NCBI GenBank assembly: GCA_035715725.1
Contig: DASTKT010000213.1
Span: 1 to 60,603 of the forward strand
DNA: 60,603 nucleotides
From: JADGGV01 sp035715725
Lineage (GTDB): Bacteria; Gemmatimonadota; Gemmatimonadetes; Longimicrobiales; RSA9
Reading direction: 5' to 3'
The notes beneath the pieces were generated by a model. That model had not been told where the DNA came from, made no database searches, and worked only from the letters and a program-made list of their open reading frames with translations. Positions within the stretch are counted from its first letter, which is position 1. Each line of letters starts with the position of its first letter. Below, in pieces: positions 50,020-58,994 of this stretch. The position numbers and the translations under genes are program-made.

Positions 50020-50797
50020 GCGACGAGCGATCGTTCTTGGTGGCTGGACCGTGGCGTTGGTACTCGCGTGCGGCGGCGATCGGTCCGGCGCCGCGCCGCC
50101 GGCGGCGTCCGCGAACGGGGAAAGTACGTCGGCGGCGCCGGCGGCGAACGGGGAAGCTACGCCGACGAGGGGTGGCTCCGCACCGTCGCCAGCGGCCGAA
50201 GACGGGCGGGCGGTGGTGCTGTTCCTCGGGAACTCGCTGACGGCGGGGCTCGGCGTGGGGGAGGAGCAGGCGTTCCCGGCGCTGGTCCAGGCGAAGGTCG
50301 ACTCGGCGGGGCTGCCGTTCCGCGTGGTGAACGCCGGCGTCAGCGGGGAGACGTCGGCGGACGGGCTGCGGCGCATCGACTGGCTGCTGCGCCAGCCGGT
50401 GCGCGTGCTCGTGCTGGAGCTGGGCGCAAACGATGCGCTGCGCGGGCAGGACGTGGAGGCCATGAAGTCGAACCTGCGGCAGATCATCGAGCGGACGCGG
50501 GCGCGCTACCCGGACGTGGAGGTGGTGCTCGCCGGGATGGAGGCGCCGCCGAACCTGGGGCCGCGCTACACCGTGGCCTTCCGCGGCGCCTGGCGGGAGC
50601 TCGCGCGGGACGAGCACGCCACGCTGATCCCGTTCCTGCTCCAGGACGTGGCGGGGATCGCGCGGCTGAACCAGGGGGACCACATCCATCCGACGGCGGA
50701 AGGGCACCGCATCGTCGCCGGCAACGTGTGGCGAGTGCTGGAGCCGGTGCTGCGGCGGGTCGCGGCGCGAGACGGGACGGCGCAGCCGGCGGCATGA
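50018..50797 (+). CDS. tesA: TesA-like GDSL lysophospholipase/arylesterase, lipoprotein
   Basis: 259 aa. A lipoprotein signal (IVLGGWTVALVLAC, lipobox LVLAC) is followed by a low-complexity Ala/Ser-rich linker to about residue 65. The SGNH hydrolase blocks are: FLGNSLTAGLGVGEEQAFPA with the nucleophile Ser, AGVSGETSADG with the block II Gly, LELGANDALRG with the Asn, and GDHIHPTAEGH with the Asp-His pair. TesA hydrolyses fatty acyl esters and thioesters in the periplasm. Divergent placement next to ybbAP matches E. coli and supports a joint role. The lipid anchor and linker differ from soluble E. coli TesA. Confidence 0.9.
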   Translation: MRRAIVLGGWTVALVLACGGDRSGAAPPAASANGESTSAAPAANGEATPTRGGSAPSPAAEDGRAVVLFLGNSLTAGLGVGEEQAFPALVQAKVDSAGLPFRVVNAGVSGETSADGLRRIDWLLRQPVRVLVLELGANDALRGQDVEAMKSNLRQIIERTRARYPDVEVVLAGMEAPPNLGPRYTVAFRGAWRELARDEHATLIPFLLQDVAGIARLNQGDHIHPTAEGHRIVAGNVWRVLEPVLRRVAARDGTAQPAA

Positions 50798-50838
50798 CGG
50801 CTGCGTGGCCCCGGCGCGCAACGCGTGCGGAGGAGGCT

Positions 50839-51693
50839 ATGCGGACCGTGCTGGTGGTGTTCCTTTCCCTGACGCTCGGCGGCGCGCCGGCCGTGTCGGC
50901 GCAGGCGGCGCCCGCGGACACGTCGCCGCCCTCGCACCAGGCGCCGTTCTTCACGTACCGGGACGCCGTGCTGGCGGGGCTGTTCGCGGCCGGCACGGTG
51001 GCGATGGCGCCGGTCGACGTCAGCGTGGCGAAGGAGCTGCAGCGACCGACGCGGCAGGAGAGCAGGTTCCTGCAGCGGACGTTCACGTTCTTCCGCTTCA
51101 TGGGGCAGCCGGCGCCGCAGATCATCGGGGTGGGGCTGTACGGGCTGGGGCGGCTCACGCACAACGTGCGCATGACGCGGCTCGCGGTGCACGGCTCGGA
51201 GGCGATGCTGCTGGGGACCGCGGCGACGTCGACGATCAAGCTGCTGGCCGGGCGCGGGCGTCCGTACTTCGACCCGAACAACAACTTCGACTTCGGCTTC
51301 GGCCGGGGGTTGAAGGGGACGAAGTACCAGTCCTTCCCCTCCGGGCACGCGACGACGGCGTTCTCCGTGGCCGCGGCGGCGACCGCCGAGTTCAGCCATT
51401 GGGTGAAGGAGAGCGGCTGGCCGCAGGAGTACAAGCTGCTGGTCGGCGGCGTGCTCTTCGGCGGCGCGTCGATGGTCGGCGTCTCGCGCATCTACAACAA
51501 CTACCACTGGGCCAGCGACGTCGTGACCGGCGCCGCGATCGGCACGTTCAGCGGGATCAAGATCGTCCGCTACAACTACCGCCACCCGCAGAACCGGGTC
51601 GAGCGGTTCCTCGTGAAGGCGACGCTGGTGCCGGCGGGCGCCGGTGCGCCGACCCGGGTCTTCCTCTCGATCGAGCCGACATCGGAGCCGTAG
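50839..51693 (+). CDS. PAP2-family phosphatase, secreted
   Basis: 284 aa with signal peptide (LVVFLSLTLGGAPAVSAQ). The three PAP2 signature motifs are clear: KLLAGRGRPYF (KxxxxxxRP type), FPSGHATTAFS (PSGH), and SRIYNNYHWASDVVTGAAIG (SRxxxxxHxxxD). Acid-phosphatase/lipid-phosphatase activity on isoprenoid or phosphatidic substrates is expected at the envelope. AGGAGG at 50831-50836 precedes ATG 50839, 41 bases after tesA; probably cotranscribed. Confidence 0.92.
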   Translation: MRTVLVVFLSLTLGGAPAVSAQAAPADTSPPSHQAPFFTYRDAVLAGLFAAGTVAMAPVDVSVAKELQRPTRQESRFLQRTFTFFRFMGQPAPQIIGVGLYGLGRLTHNVRMTRLAVHGSEAMLLGTAATSTIKLLAGRGRPYFDPNNNFDFGFGRGLKGTKYQSFPSGHATTAFSVAAAATAEFSHWVKESGWPQEYKLLVGGVLFGGASMVGVSRIYNNYHWASDVVTGAAIGTFSGIKIVRYNYRHPQNRVERFLVKATLVPAGAGAPTRVFLSIEPTSEP

Positions 51694-51718
51694 CGGCGGG
51701 GGAGCGGGAGCGGACGCG

Positions 51719-51758
51719 AAGCGGGGCCGGCGGGGGATGATCCCCGCCGGCCCCGCTT
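51719..51758. terminator. Bidirectional hairpin between PAP2 and helicase genes
   Basis: An 18-bp stem, AAGCGGGGCCGGCGGGGA and its complement, with a 4-base loop region around ATGA. It sits between convergent genes and should stop both. Confidence 0.8.
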
Positions 51759-51788
51759 CATGGGCATCGCTCGCGACGGCGCCGGGGC

Positions 51789-53210
51789 TTACTGCCCGCC
51801 CGGGCCTCGCCGGCCGCCGCGGCGCCGCCGCCCGCCACGCCGGTTGCCGCCACCCGCAGCGACCGGGACGCCGGCGCGCTCCGCGTGGGGCGCGCGGCCG
51901 GGCGCGCCCGAGCCGTTGCCGGCCGGCCGGGCCTCGCCGCGGGGGGAGCGGCGGTCGGCCTCCTCCGCCTCGCGCTGCGCCTTGCGCTCGGCCTTCTCGC
52001 GGGCGCGGGCGCGCTCCTCCGCCTTGCGCGTCCGGATCTGCGCGATCCGCTCGGCGAGCGGCACCTCGAAGCGCTCCGCGGTCCGGGCCTCGTAATCGAA
52101 GCCGTCCACGACGACGCGCGGGACGCGCCGGCCGATGGCGCGCTCGATCTGGCGCACGTCGGCCTCCTCGTCCGGGGAGACGAACGTGTACGCCTCGCCC
52201 GTCAGCTCGGCGCGCGCCGTGCGGCCGACGCGGTGGATGTAGTCCTCCGGCAGGTGCGGCACGTCGAAGTTGACGACGTGGCCGAGCGCCTCGACGTCGA
52301 TCCCCCGCGCGACGATGTCCGTGGCCACGAGGACGCGGATGCTGCCGTCCTTGAAGCCGGCGAGCGCGGCGGTGCGCTGCGCCTGCGAGCGGTTGCCGTG
52401 GATGCGCTCGCAGGAGACGCCGTGCCGGGTGAGGTACTCGGCCAGGCGGTTCGCGCGGTGCTTGGTACGCGTGAAGACGAGGACCTCGTTGACGGCGCCG
52501 CGGCGCAGCAGCTCGAGCAGCAGCGCGGACTTGAGCTCGGCGGCCACGGGGTAGAGCGCCTGCGTGATCCCCTTCGCCGGCGCGGCCTTGCGCTCGACGT
52601 CGATCGTGAACGGATCGTCGAGCAGGTCGCGCGAGAGGGCGACGATGGGATCGGGCAACGTGGCCGAGAGGAGCAGCGTCTGGCGCGGCTCGGGGATGTG
52701 CCGGAGCACCCGCCGGATGTCCGGCAGGAAGCCCATGTCGAGCATGCGGTCGGCTTCGTCGAGCACGAGTACCTCGAGCTCGCGGAGGCGGGCGTAGTCG
52801 TGCTGGAAGTGGTCCAGCAGCCGGCCCGGCGTGGCGACGATGACGTCGACGCCGCGGCGGAACGCCTCCTCCTGCGGCCGCATGGCGACGCCGCCGAAGA
52901 CGGCCGCGCCGCGGAGCCGCGTGTGCTTCGCGAGCGCCGCGAGGTGCTCCTCGACCTGCGCTGCCAGCTCCCGCGTCGGCACCAGCACGAGCGCGCGGGT
53001 GCCGCGTCCCGGCGTGCGGAGCAGCCGGTCCAGCACGGGAAGCAGGAACGCCGCCGTCTTGCCGCTGCCCGTCATGGCGCACGCCAGGATGTCGCGGCCT
53101 TCGATGCCGGCGGGGATCGTCGCCTGCTGGATCGGCGTCGGCACCTCGAAGCCGAGGTCCTGGACGCCGCGGAGCAGCGCGGGGTCGAGCTTGAAATCGG
53201 TAAATCGCAT
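51789..53210 (-). CDS. DEAD-box RNA helicase, RhlE-like
   Basis: 473 aa. Motifs in order: Q motif FEVPTPIQQATIP, Walker A AMTGSGKTAAF, PTRELAAQ, TPGRLLDHF, DEAD as VLDEADRMLDMGF, SAT as LLSATLPDP, then TDIVARGIDVEALGHVVNFD and HRVGRTARA. After residue about 380 comes a charged coiled stretch (RKAEERARAREKAERKAQRE) and a basic Gly/Arg tail (NRRGGRRRRGGRRG) that likely binds RNA. It remodels RNA in ribosome assembly or decay. AAGGA precedes ATG 53210. Confidence 0.93.
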   Translation of the reverse strand: MRFTDFKLDPALLRGVQDLGFEVPTPIQQATIPAGIEGRDILACAMTGSGKTAAFLLPVLDRLLRTPGRGTRALVLVPTRELAAQVEEHLAALAKHTRLRGAAVFGGVAMRPQEEAFRRGVDVIVATPGRLLDHFQHDYARLRELEVLVLDEADRMLDMGFLPDIRRVLRHIPEPRQTLLLSATLPDPIVALSRDLLDDPFTIDVERKAAPAKGITQALYPVAAELKSALLLELLRRGAVNEVLVFTRTKHRANRLAEYLTRHGVSCERIHGNRSQAQRTAALAGFKDGSIRVLVATDIVARGIDVEALGHVVNFDVPHLPEDYIHRVGRTARAELTGEAYTFVSPDEEADVRQIERAIGRRVPRVVVDGFDYEARTAERFEVPLAERIAQIRTRKAEERARAREKAERKAQREAEEADRRSPRGEARPAGNGSGAPGRAPHAERAGVPVAAGGGNRRGGRRRRGGRRGPGGQ

Positions 53211-53550
53211 GAATTGTCCTTCCGGACGCACCTGCCCCCTGGGCGGAAGTCGCGTCCGTGCGAGGAATCGGATTGAGCGGTGGGAACGAGGAGGGTGGGG
53301 AGGGGTCGCATGCCCCCGGCTACGCCGTGACCCGGCGCCGCCTCGCGGCCCGGGAAGGCCGCGCCGGCGTGCCGGCACCCTGCAATCGCGCATACGACCG
53401 CTACGGTTCGTGCGAAGAATCTAGCGGATTCCGGCGGTCCGGACAACCCGGACGGCCGGAACGGCGCGCCTTTCCGGGGAGGCGGGGGGTCCGCATACTT
53501 GCGTTTTCCGACGAGACGGGGCGGGTGAGACCCCGCCGGGACGAGGTGGC
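53211..53550. other. Divergent intergenic region
   Basis: 340 bases between the helicase and the P-type ATPase, holding both promoters. No clear hexamers, repeats or RNA elements recognised. Confidence 0.4.
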
Positions 53551-56277
53551 GTGACGACGACGCGGGAAGCACTGGGAGAGGCGGGGGCGGGCGAGGCCGG
53601 GAGGCTGCGCGCGCCGCCGTGGCACGCGCTGCCGGCGGACGAGGGGGTGCGGCGGCTGGCGTCGTCGCCCACCGGGCTGACGGCGGCGGAGGCGCGCGCG
53701 CGGCTCGAGCGGTACGGCCCGAACGCACTGCGGCCGCCGAAGCCGACCCCGGCGCTGCGGATCCTGCTGGCGCAGCTCCGGAGCGTGGTGGTGCTGCTGC
53801 TGGCGGCGGCGGCCGTCGCCGCGCTGCTGACGGGCGACGTGGTGGACGCCATCGCGATCGGCGCCGTGCTGGTCATCAACGTGGTGCTCGGCTTCGCGAC
53901 GGAGCTGCGGGCGCGGCGGAGCGTCGAGGCGCTGATCCAGCTGGAGGTGCAGCGGGCGACGGTGGTGCGGGACGGCGCGGTGCGGGAGGTGGACGCGCGG
54001 GAGCTGGTGCCCGGGGACGTGATCCAGCTGGAGGCGGGGCAGACGGTGCCCGCGGACGCGCGGCTGCTGCGGTCCACGGAGCTGCGGACGGTGGAGGCGC
54101 CGCTGACGGGGGAGTCCGTTCCGGTGGAGAAGCGGGCGGACGCGGTGCTGCCGGAGGAGACGCCGCTGCCGGACCGGATCACGATCGTCTACAAGTCCAC
54201 GGCGGTCGTGGCGGGGACGGCGCGGGCGGTCGTGGTGGCGACCGGCGCGGCGACGGAGGTCGGTCGGATCGGCGAGCTGGTGGCGGCGGCCGGCGAAGCG
54301 GAGACGCCGCTGGAGAAGCGGCTGGACGCGCTCGGCCGGCGGCTGGCGGTGGCGGCGCTCGGCGTCGCGGCGGTGGTGGCGGTGCTCGACCTGCTGAAGG
54401 GGGAGAGTCTGCTGCTCGTGCTGCAGACGGGGATCGCGGTGGCGGTGGCGGCGGTGCCGGAGGGGCTGCCGGCCGTGGTGACGATCGCCATGGCGGTCGG
54501 GGTGTGGCGGATGGCGCGGCGGAACGCGCTGGTCCGGCGGCTGCCGACGGTGGAGGCGCTCGGCGCCGCGACGGTGGTGTGCACGGACAAGACGGGCACG
54601 CTGACGGCGGGCGAGCAGACGGTCACGAGCGTGTGGGTGGCCGGGCACGAGGTGCGGGTGACGGGTGCCGGCTATGCGCCGGTCGGGGAGCTGGTGGACG
54701 AGGAGGGCCCGCCGGCGCCGGAGGTCCTGGCCGTCGTGCACCGGGCGCTGCGCGTGGCGGCGCTGGCGAACCGGGCGGACGTGGTGGAGATGCCGGCCGG
54801 GTGGATGGCGCGCGGGGACCCCACGGAGGCGGCGCTGCTCGTGGCCGCGCGGAAGGCCGGGCTCGAGCGGGAGGCGCTGCTGCGCGCGTGGCCGGAAGCC
54901 GCGGAGCTGCCGTTCTCCAGCGAGCGGATGCTGATGGCGACGTACCACCAGGCCGAGGATGGCCGGCTCGTCGCGCTGGCCAAGGGGGCGCCGGCACGGA
55001 TCCTGGAGCGGTGCGAACGCTTCGCGGCGCTGGATGGCGACCGGCCGCTCGACGACGCCACGCGCAAGCGGGTCGAGGCGCGCAACGCGCTCATGGCGGC
55101 GCGGGGGCTGAGGGTCCTCGCGCTGGCGGAGGGGGTGGTCGGCGGGACGAGCGAGGCGGAGCTGAAGGGGCTGACGCTGCTCGGGCTGGTAGGGATGATC
55201 GATCCGCCGGCCGAGGGCGTGCGCGAGACGATCGAGCGGCTGCGTGGGGCGGGGATCCGCACGGTCATGGTGACCGGCGACCAGCGGCTGACGGCGGAGG
55301 CGGTGGCGCGGGAGCTGGGGCTGCTGCGGCCGGGGGACGAGACGCTCGGCGGCGCCGAGGTGGATGCGCTCACGGACGAGGCGCTGCGCGAGCGGGCGGA
55401 CCGGATCGGCGTGGTCAGCCGGGTGACCGCGGAGGCGAAGGTGCGGCTGGTGCGGGCGTTCCAGCAGCGGGGCGACATCGTCGCCATGCTGGGCGACGGC
55501 ATCAACGACGCGGCGGCGCTGCGGACGGCCGACGTGGGCGTGGCCATGGGCCGGCGGGGCACCGACGTGGCGAAGGAGGCCGCGGGGATCGTGCTGGCGG
55601 ACGACCGGTTCCAGACGATCGCGGCGGCGGTGGAGGAGGGCCGCGTCGTCTACGACAACATCCGGAAGTTCGTGTTCTACCTCTTCAGCTGCAATCTCGG
55701 GGAGATCACGGTGCTTCTGGGCGCGGGGCTGGCGGGGCTGCCGCTGCCGCTCTACCCGCTCCAGATCCTGTGGATGAACATCGTGACGGACACGTTCCCG
55801 GCGCTGGCGCTGGCGCTCGAGCCGGGCGAGCCGGACATCATGCGCCGGCCGCCGCGGGCGCCGGAGTCCACGATCCTCTCGGGGCGCGTCCTCAAGGCGA
55901 CGGTCGCGTACGCGATGCTCATCGGCGCCGCCACGCTCGCCGCGTTCCTGTGGGGGCTGCGCGCATATCCGGGCGAGCCGCGCCGGGCCGTGACGCTCAG
56001 CTTCATGACGCTGGCGCTCTCGCAGATCTTCCATCTCGGCAACGCCCGCAGCAACCGGCGCGTCACGGGGCTGCACCGGGCCGTGTCGAACCCGTACGCG
56101 CTGGCCGCCGTGGCGCTGACGGTCGGACTCCAGCTCATGACGGCGTACCTTCCGCCGCTGGCGCGGGTGCTGCGCGTCGAGACGCCAACGCCCACGGGGT
56201 GGCTCGTGGTGGCGGTGACGGCGCTCGTACCGGCGATCGTGGGGCAGCTCGTGAAGGGGCGGGCGGAGGACGGCTGA
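53551..56277 (+). CDS. Cation-transporting P-type ATPase (Ca2+-type, P2A/PacL-like)
   Basis: 908 aa. An N-terminal cation-ATPase segment (GLTAAEARARLERYGPNALR) leads in, followed by the actuator motif APLTGESVPVEK and TM4 metal site AVAAVPEGLPAVVTIAMAVG. The phosphorylation site is VCTDKTGTLTAGEQ. The nucleotide domain has KGAPARILERCERF, then TGDQRLTAEAVA and MLGDGINDAAALRTADVGVA. TM5-TM6 carry FYLFSCNLGEITVLLGAGLA and LWMNIVTDTFPALALALEPG, consistent with Ca2+ site residues. It exports a divalent cation, most likely Ca2+ (or Mn2+). The start is GTG 53551. A universal stress protein gene follows convergently. Confidence 0.92.
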   Translation: MTTTREALGEAGAGEAGRLRAPPWHALPADEGVRRLASSPTGLTAAEARARLERYGPNALRPPKPTPALRILLAQLRSVVVLLLAAAAVAALLTGDVVDAIAIGAVLVINVVLGFATELRARRSVEALIQLEVQRATVVRDGAVREVDARELVPGDVIQLEAGQTVPADARLLRSTELRTVEAPLTGESVPVEKRADAVLPEETPLPDRITIVYKSTAVVAGTARAVVVATGAATEVGRIGELVAAAGEAETPLEKRLDALGRRLAVAALGVAAVVAVLDLLKGESLLLVLQTGIAVAVAAVPEGLPAVVTIAMAVGVWRMARRNALVRRLPTVEALGAATVVCTDKTGTLTAGEQTVTSVWVAGHEVRVTGAGYAPVGELVDEEGPPAPEVLAVVHRALRVAALANRADVVEMPAGWMARGDPTEAALLVAARKAGLEREALLRAWPEAAELPFSSERMLMATYHQAEDGRLVALAKGAPARILERCERFAALDGDRPLDDATRKRVEARNALMAARGLRVLALAEGVVGGTSEAELKGLTLLGLVGMIDPPAEGVRETIERLRGAGIRTVMVTGDQRLTAEAVARELGLLRPGDETLGGAEVDALTDEALRERADRIGVVSRVTAEAKVRLVRAFQQRGDIVAMLGDGINDAAALRTADVGVAMGRRGTDVAKEAAGIVLADDRFQTIAAAVEEGRVVYDNIRKFVFYLFSCNLGEITVLLGAGLAGLPLPLYPLQILWMNIVTDTFPALALALEPGEPDIMRRPPRAPESTILSGRVLKATVAYAMLIGAATLAAFLWGLRAYPGEPRRAVTLSFMTLALSQIFHLGNARSNRRVTGLHRAVSNPYALAAVALTVGLQLMTAYLPPLARVLRVETPTPTGWLVVAVTALVPAIVGQLVKGRAEDG

Positions 56278-56283
56278 ACGGCC

Positions 56284-56367
56284 GAGTGGAAGAGTGGGGG
56301 AGTGGGGGAGTGGGGGAGCGGGGGAAAAGCGATCCCCCGCTCCCCCGCTCTTCCTCTCCCCCGCTCC
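56284..56367. repeat. Repeat family B, copy 3
   Basis: Tandem GAGTGGGG units on the left (about five) and the complementary CCCCCGCTCCCCCGCTC on the right around GAAAAGCGATC. Between the convergent P-type ATPase and stress-protein genes, so it may also serve as a terminator stem. Confidence 0.7.
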
Positions 56368-56372
56368 GTCGT

Positions 56373-57299
56373 CTAGATCCGCGCGAGCATGGGGGAGCGG
56401 GGCTCCTCCCGCGCGCGCCAGATCGACGGCGGCACCAGCAGGATCGGGCAGGGGGCGCGGCGCGTCACGGCGGAGGCCACGCTGCCGATGAGGGCGCGGC
56501 GGAGCGCGCCGTAGCCGTGGGTGCCCATGATGAGCAGGTCGCCCTCGATCTCCTCCGTGTAGCGGACGATCTCGTCGGCGGCCTCGCGCGCCCAGCGCAG
56601 CTCGATGGTGCAGGTGATGTCGGCGCTGGCGGCTTCCTCTCCCGCGCGACGGATGTCGCGGCCGAGCTCGGCGCGGAGCGTCTCGGCGAGGCGCTCGTCG
56701 CCCTCGGGCGGACGGTTGGCCACGTGCAGCACGCTCAGGCAGGCGGGCTCGTCCGCCGCGTGGAGCGCGGCCGTCCAGGCCACGGCCTGGCGGAGCGCGG
56801 CGCGCGACGGCTCGGAGAAGTCCACGGGCGCGATCACCGTGCGGACCGGGAGGTGGAGCGGCTCGTAGACGACGAGGCAGGAGACGGGGGCCGAGCGCAC
56901 GACCTTGTCCGCGGTGGAGCCGAGGAAGGCGGCGGCGCCGCCGCCGCCGGTCGCGCGATGGCGGCCGACGACGATCAGGTCGGCGCGGACGTGGGCGGCG
57001 TGCTCCACGATGGCGCGGTGCGGGACGAAGATGACGACCTTGCGGCTGGCGATGCGGGTTCCGGCCGGCGCCGCGCGCTCGATCTGCGCGGCGAGGGCGG
57101 CATCGGCGGCGGCGAGGTTCCCGTCGAACGTGCCGGGCGCGGCATCGCCGTAGTGCACGGGCTGGAGGTCCCAGGCGTGCATGACGTGCAACTCGGCGCC
57201 GACCCGCGCGGCCAGCGTGGCGCCGGCCCGCAGCACGACGTCGGAGTTCGGGCTGAGGTCCGATGCGACGAGGATGGAGCGGATGGGGAATGGCGTCAT
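56373..57299 (-). CDS. Two-domain universal stress protein
   Basis: 308 aa. Domain 1 starts IRSILVASDLSPNSDVVLRA and ends VVGRHRATGGGGAAAFLGST; domain 2 starts VRTVIAPVDFSEPSRAALRQ and ends IMGTHGYGALRRALIGSVAS, a canonical ATP-binding G-2x-G-9x-G-S motif. Very similar in plan to the proteins at 32141 and 38573. The pairing with a P-type ATPase recalls stress loci where USPs accompany ion transporters. Confidence 0.9.
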   Translation of the reverse strand: MTPFPIRSILVASDLSPNSDVVLRAGATLAARVGAELHVMHAWDLQPVHYGDAAPGTFDGNLAAADAALAAQIERAAPAGTRIASRKVVIFVPHRAIVEHAAHVRADLIVVGRHRATGGGGAAAFLGSTADKVVRSAPVSCLVVYEPLHLPVRTVIAPVDFSEPSRAALRQAVAWTAALHAADEPACLSVLHVANRPPEGDERLAETLRAELGRDIRRAGEEAASADITCTIELRWAREAADEIVRYTEEIEGDLLIMGTHGYGALRRALIGSVASAVTRRAPCPILLVPPSIWRAREEPRSPMLARI

Positions 57300-57452
57300 G
57301 GCGGTCTCCGGGGGCGTGGGGCCAGGGTCGGAAGGTAGCGGGTCGCGCTCCCGCGGCGGTAGGGCCTCCGCCCGCGGTGGCGCGGATGTGAGCGACCCGC
57401 CCGGCGCGGGAGTCGGCCGGGCGGGTCGTACGCGGCGGTCGGGCGGCCGCGT

Positions 57453-58769
57453 CTAGCGCCCGGTCGATGCGAGCTTCGCGGCCTGCCCTCGGTGCGCCTT
57501 CACGCCCATCCGATCGAGCAGGTCGACGAAGGAGACGAGCTCCCGGGTCGGCTCGAACTTCTGTGCGTGGGGTGCCGTCCGGGGCTGGAACGCCGCGGCG
57601 ATCTGCTCGTACCTCGCGCCGGGGTGCCAGAAGATCCAGTCGTCGAGACCGGTCTGGTAGACCGCCGAGATCTGATCGGACGCCTGCTGCGGCCCGTACG
57701 GGAAGTTGTGGTCCACCCAGGGCGCGCTGAAGGCCTGCAGCCACGGGATCACGCGTGCGGTGTGCGCCACGCCGGCCTGCTTCAGCCGCTGGATGCGCAG
57801 CTCGCCGGCGCCGATCGACTTGTAGACCGTCTCGTGCGGCATCCGGTTCGGGTGCGGCACGTTCGGCAGGTGCGTCGGGAGGAAATGCGACGGGTAGACC
57901 ATGGGCAGCACGTGGTCCGCCGTGCTGACGATCGCCTCCCACTGCTGGCCGATGTTGATGTCGTCGGCATCGGCGGGGGAGAGGCCGAAGAGGTCCGCCG
58001 CCACCGGCACGCCGAGCGGATGGATCCGCTTCTTGGCCTCCGCCAGGAACGCGACGATGGCGTCCGAGCGCTCGCCCTTGGCCCGCGGATGGATCTGCGG
58101 CGGCAGGCTGGGGAACGGCTCGGGGAAGCGCACGTAGTCGAACTGTACCTCGTCGAAGCCGGCGCGGGCCGCCTCCTCGCCGAGCTGGACGTTGTAATTC
58201 CAGACGTTCGGGTCCCAGGCGCTCACCCAGGTGTTCCCCTTCTTGTCCATCCAGAGGGCGCCGCCGGGGCGGCGGATCGACCACTCCGGCTTCGCCTTCG
58301 AGAGGATCGGGTCCTTGAAGACGACGATCCGCGCGATGGCGTAGAGCTTGTGGGCGTGCAGCGTGTCGACGAGCGCCTTCAGGTCGTGGAGCGTGTTCTC
58401 CCGCGGCGTGGTCAGCTCGCGCGCCAGCGGGACCTGGCTGTCGTAGTGCGGGCCGCGCTCGTCCTTGGTGTCGACCACGAACGTGTTGATCTCCGTGCGG
58501 TCGGCGAGGTCGAGGAGCTGGTGCAGCCGCTTGCGCGAACCGGCCGCGTAGGCGTTCAAGTAGATCCCGCGAATCACGTCGGGAGCATGCCCGACCGCTT
58601 CGCGGGTGCCAGGCCCGGCCTCGGGGGCGGCCGGCTGGGCGGCAGGGACCGGCGTGGCCTTGCCGCGGTCGGAGCCAGCGTTCGGCTGGGCCTCGCCGCT
58701 GCCGCAGGCGGCGAGGAACGCGAGGGTGGCGAACAGTGGCGCGCTGCGGAGCATCGTAGAGGCCTTCAT
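57453..58769 (-). CDS. Putative glycoside hydrolase (DUF4015, GHL-type TIM barrel), lipoprotein
   Basis: 438 aa. The N-terminus APLFATLAFLAAC gives a lipobox (LAAC) followed by a Pro/Ala-rich linker. From about residue 65 the DUF4015 barrel is readable: RGIYLNAYAAGSRKRLHQLL, INTFVVDTKDERGPHYDS, LYAIARIVVFKDPILSKAKP, WNYNVQLGEEAARAGFDEVQ with FDYVRFPE (Asp/Glu likely catalytic), and VLPMVYPSHF. Glycan hydrolysis in the envelope is inferred from the family only. ATG 58769 is chosen to give the signal peptide. Confidence 0.85.
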   Translation of the reverse strand: MKASTMLRSAPLFATLAFLAACGSGEAQPNAGSDRGKATPVPAAQPAAPEAGPGTREAVGHAPDVIRGIYLNAYAAGSRKRLHQLLDLADRTEINTFVVDTKDERGPHYDSQVPLARELTTPRENTLHDLKALVDTLHAHKLYAIARIVVFKDPILSKAKPEWSIRRPGGALWMDKKGNTWVSAWDPNVWNYNVQLGEEAARAGFDEVQFDYVRFPEPFPSLPPQIHPRAKGERSDAIVAFLAEAKKRIHPLGVPVAADLFGLSPADADDINIGQQWEAIVSTADHVLPMVYPSHFLPTHLPNVPHPNRMPHETVYKSIGAGELRIQRLKQAGVAHTARVIPWLQAFSAPWVDHNFPYGPQQASDQISAVYQTGLDDWIFWHPGARYEQIAAAFQPRTAPHAQKFEPTRELVSFVDLLDRMGVKAHRGQAAKLASTGR

Positions 58770-58994
58770 CCTGCTCTGGTCCGGGATTGTTGAGGGTTCG
58801 ACGGTGCTGCGGGCCGAGGTCCGCCCGGCGGGCGGGAGGGGCCGGCCCGGGGAGGCCAGGCGGCGCAATCCGCAGGCCACGATAACGTAACGATGTGCCG
58901 GGCGGTCGGCCATTCGGGCCGAGGGACGGCGCGACGGCCGGTGGATCGTGGTATATTTCGGGCCGAACCCTCATCCGTCCGATCGGGAGAGCCC

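Noticed and set aside
46694..50821. Single giant ABC protein of over 1300 codons
   Set aside because: The open frame merely extends ybbP upstream through ybbA and tesA in a non-coding frame; ybbP itself starts at ATG 49324 overlapping the ybbA stop.
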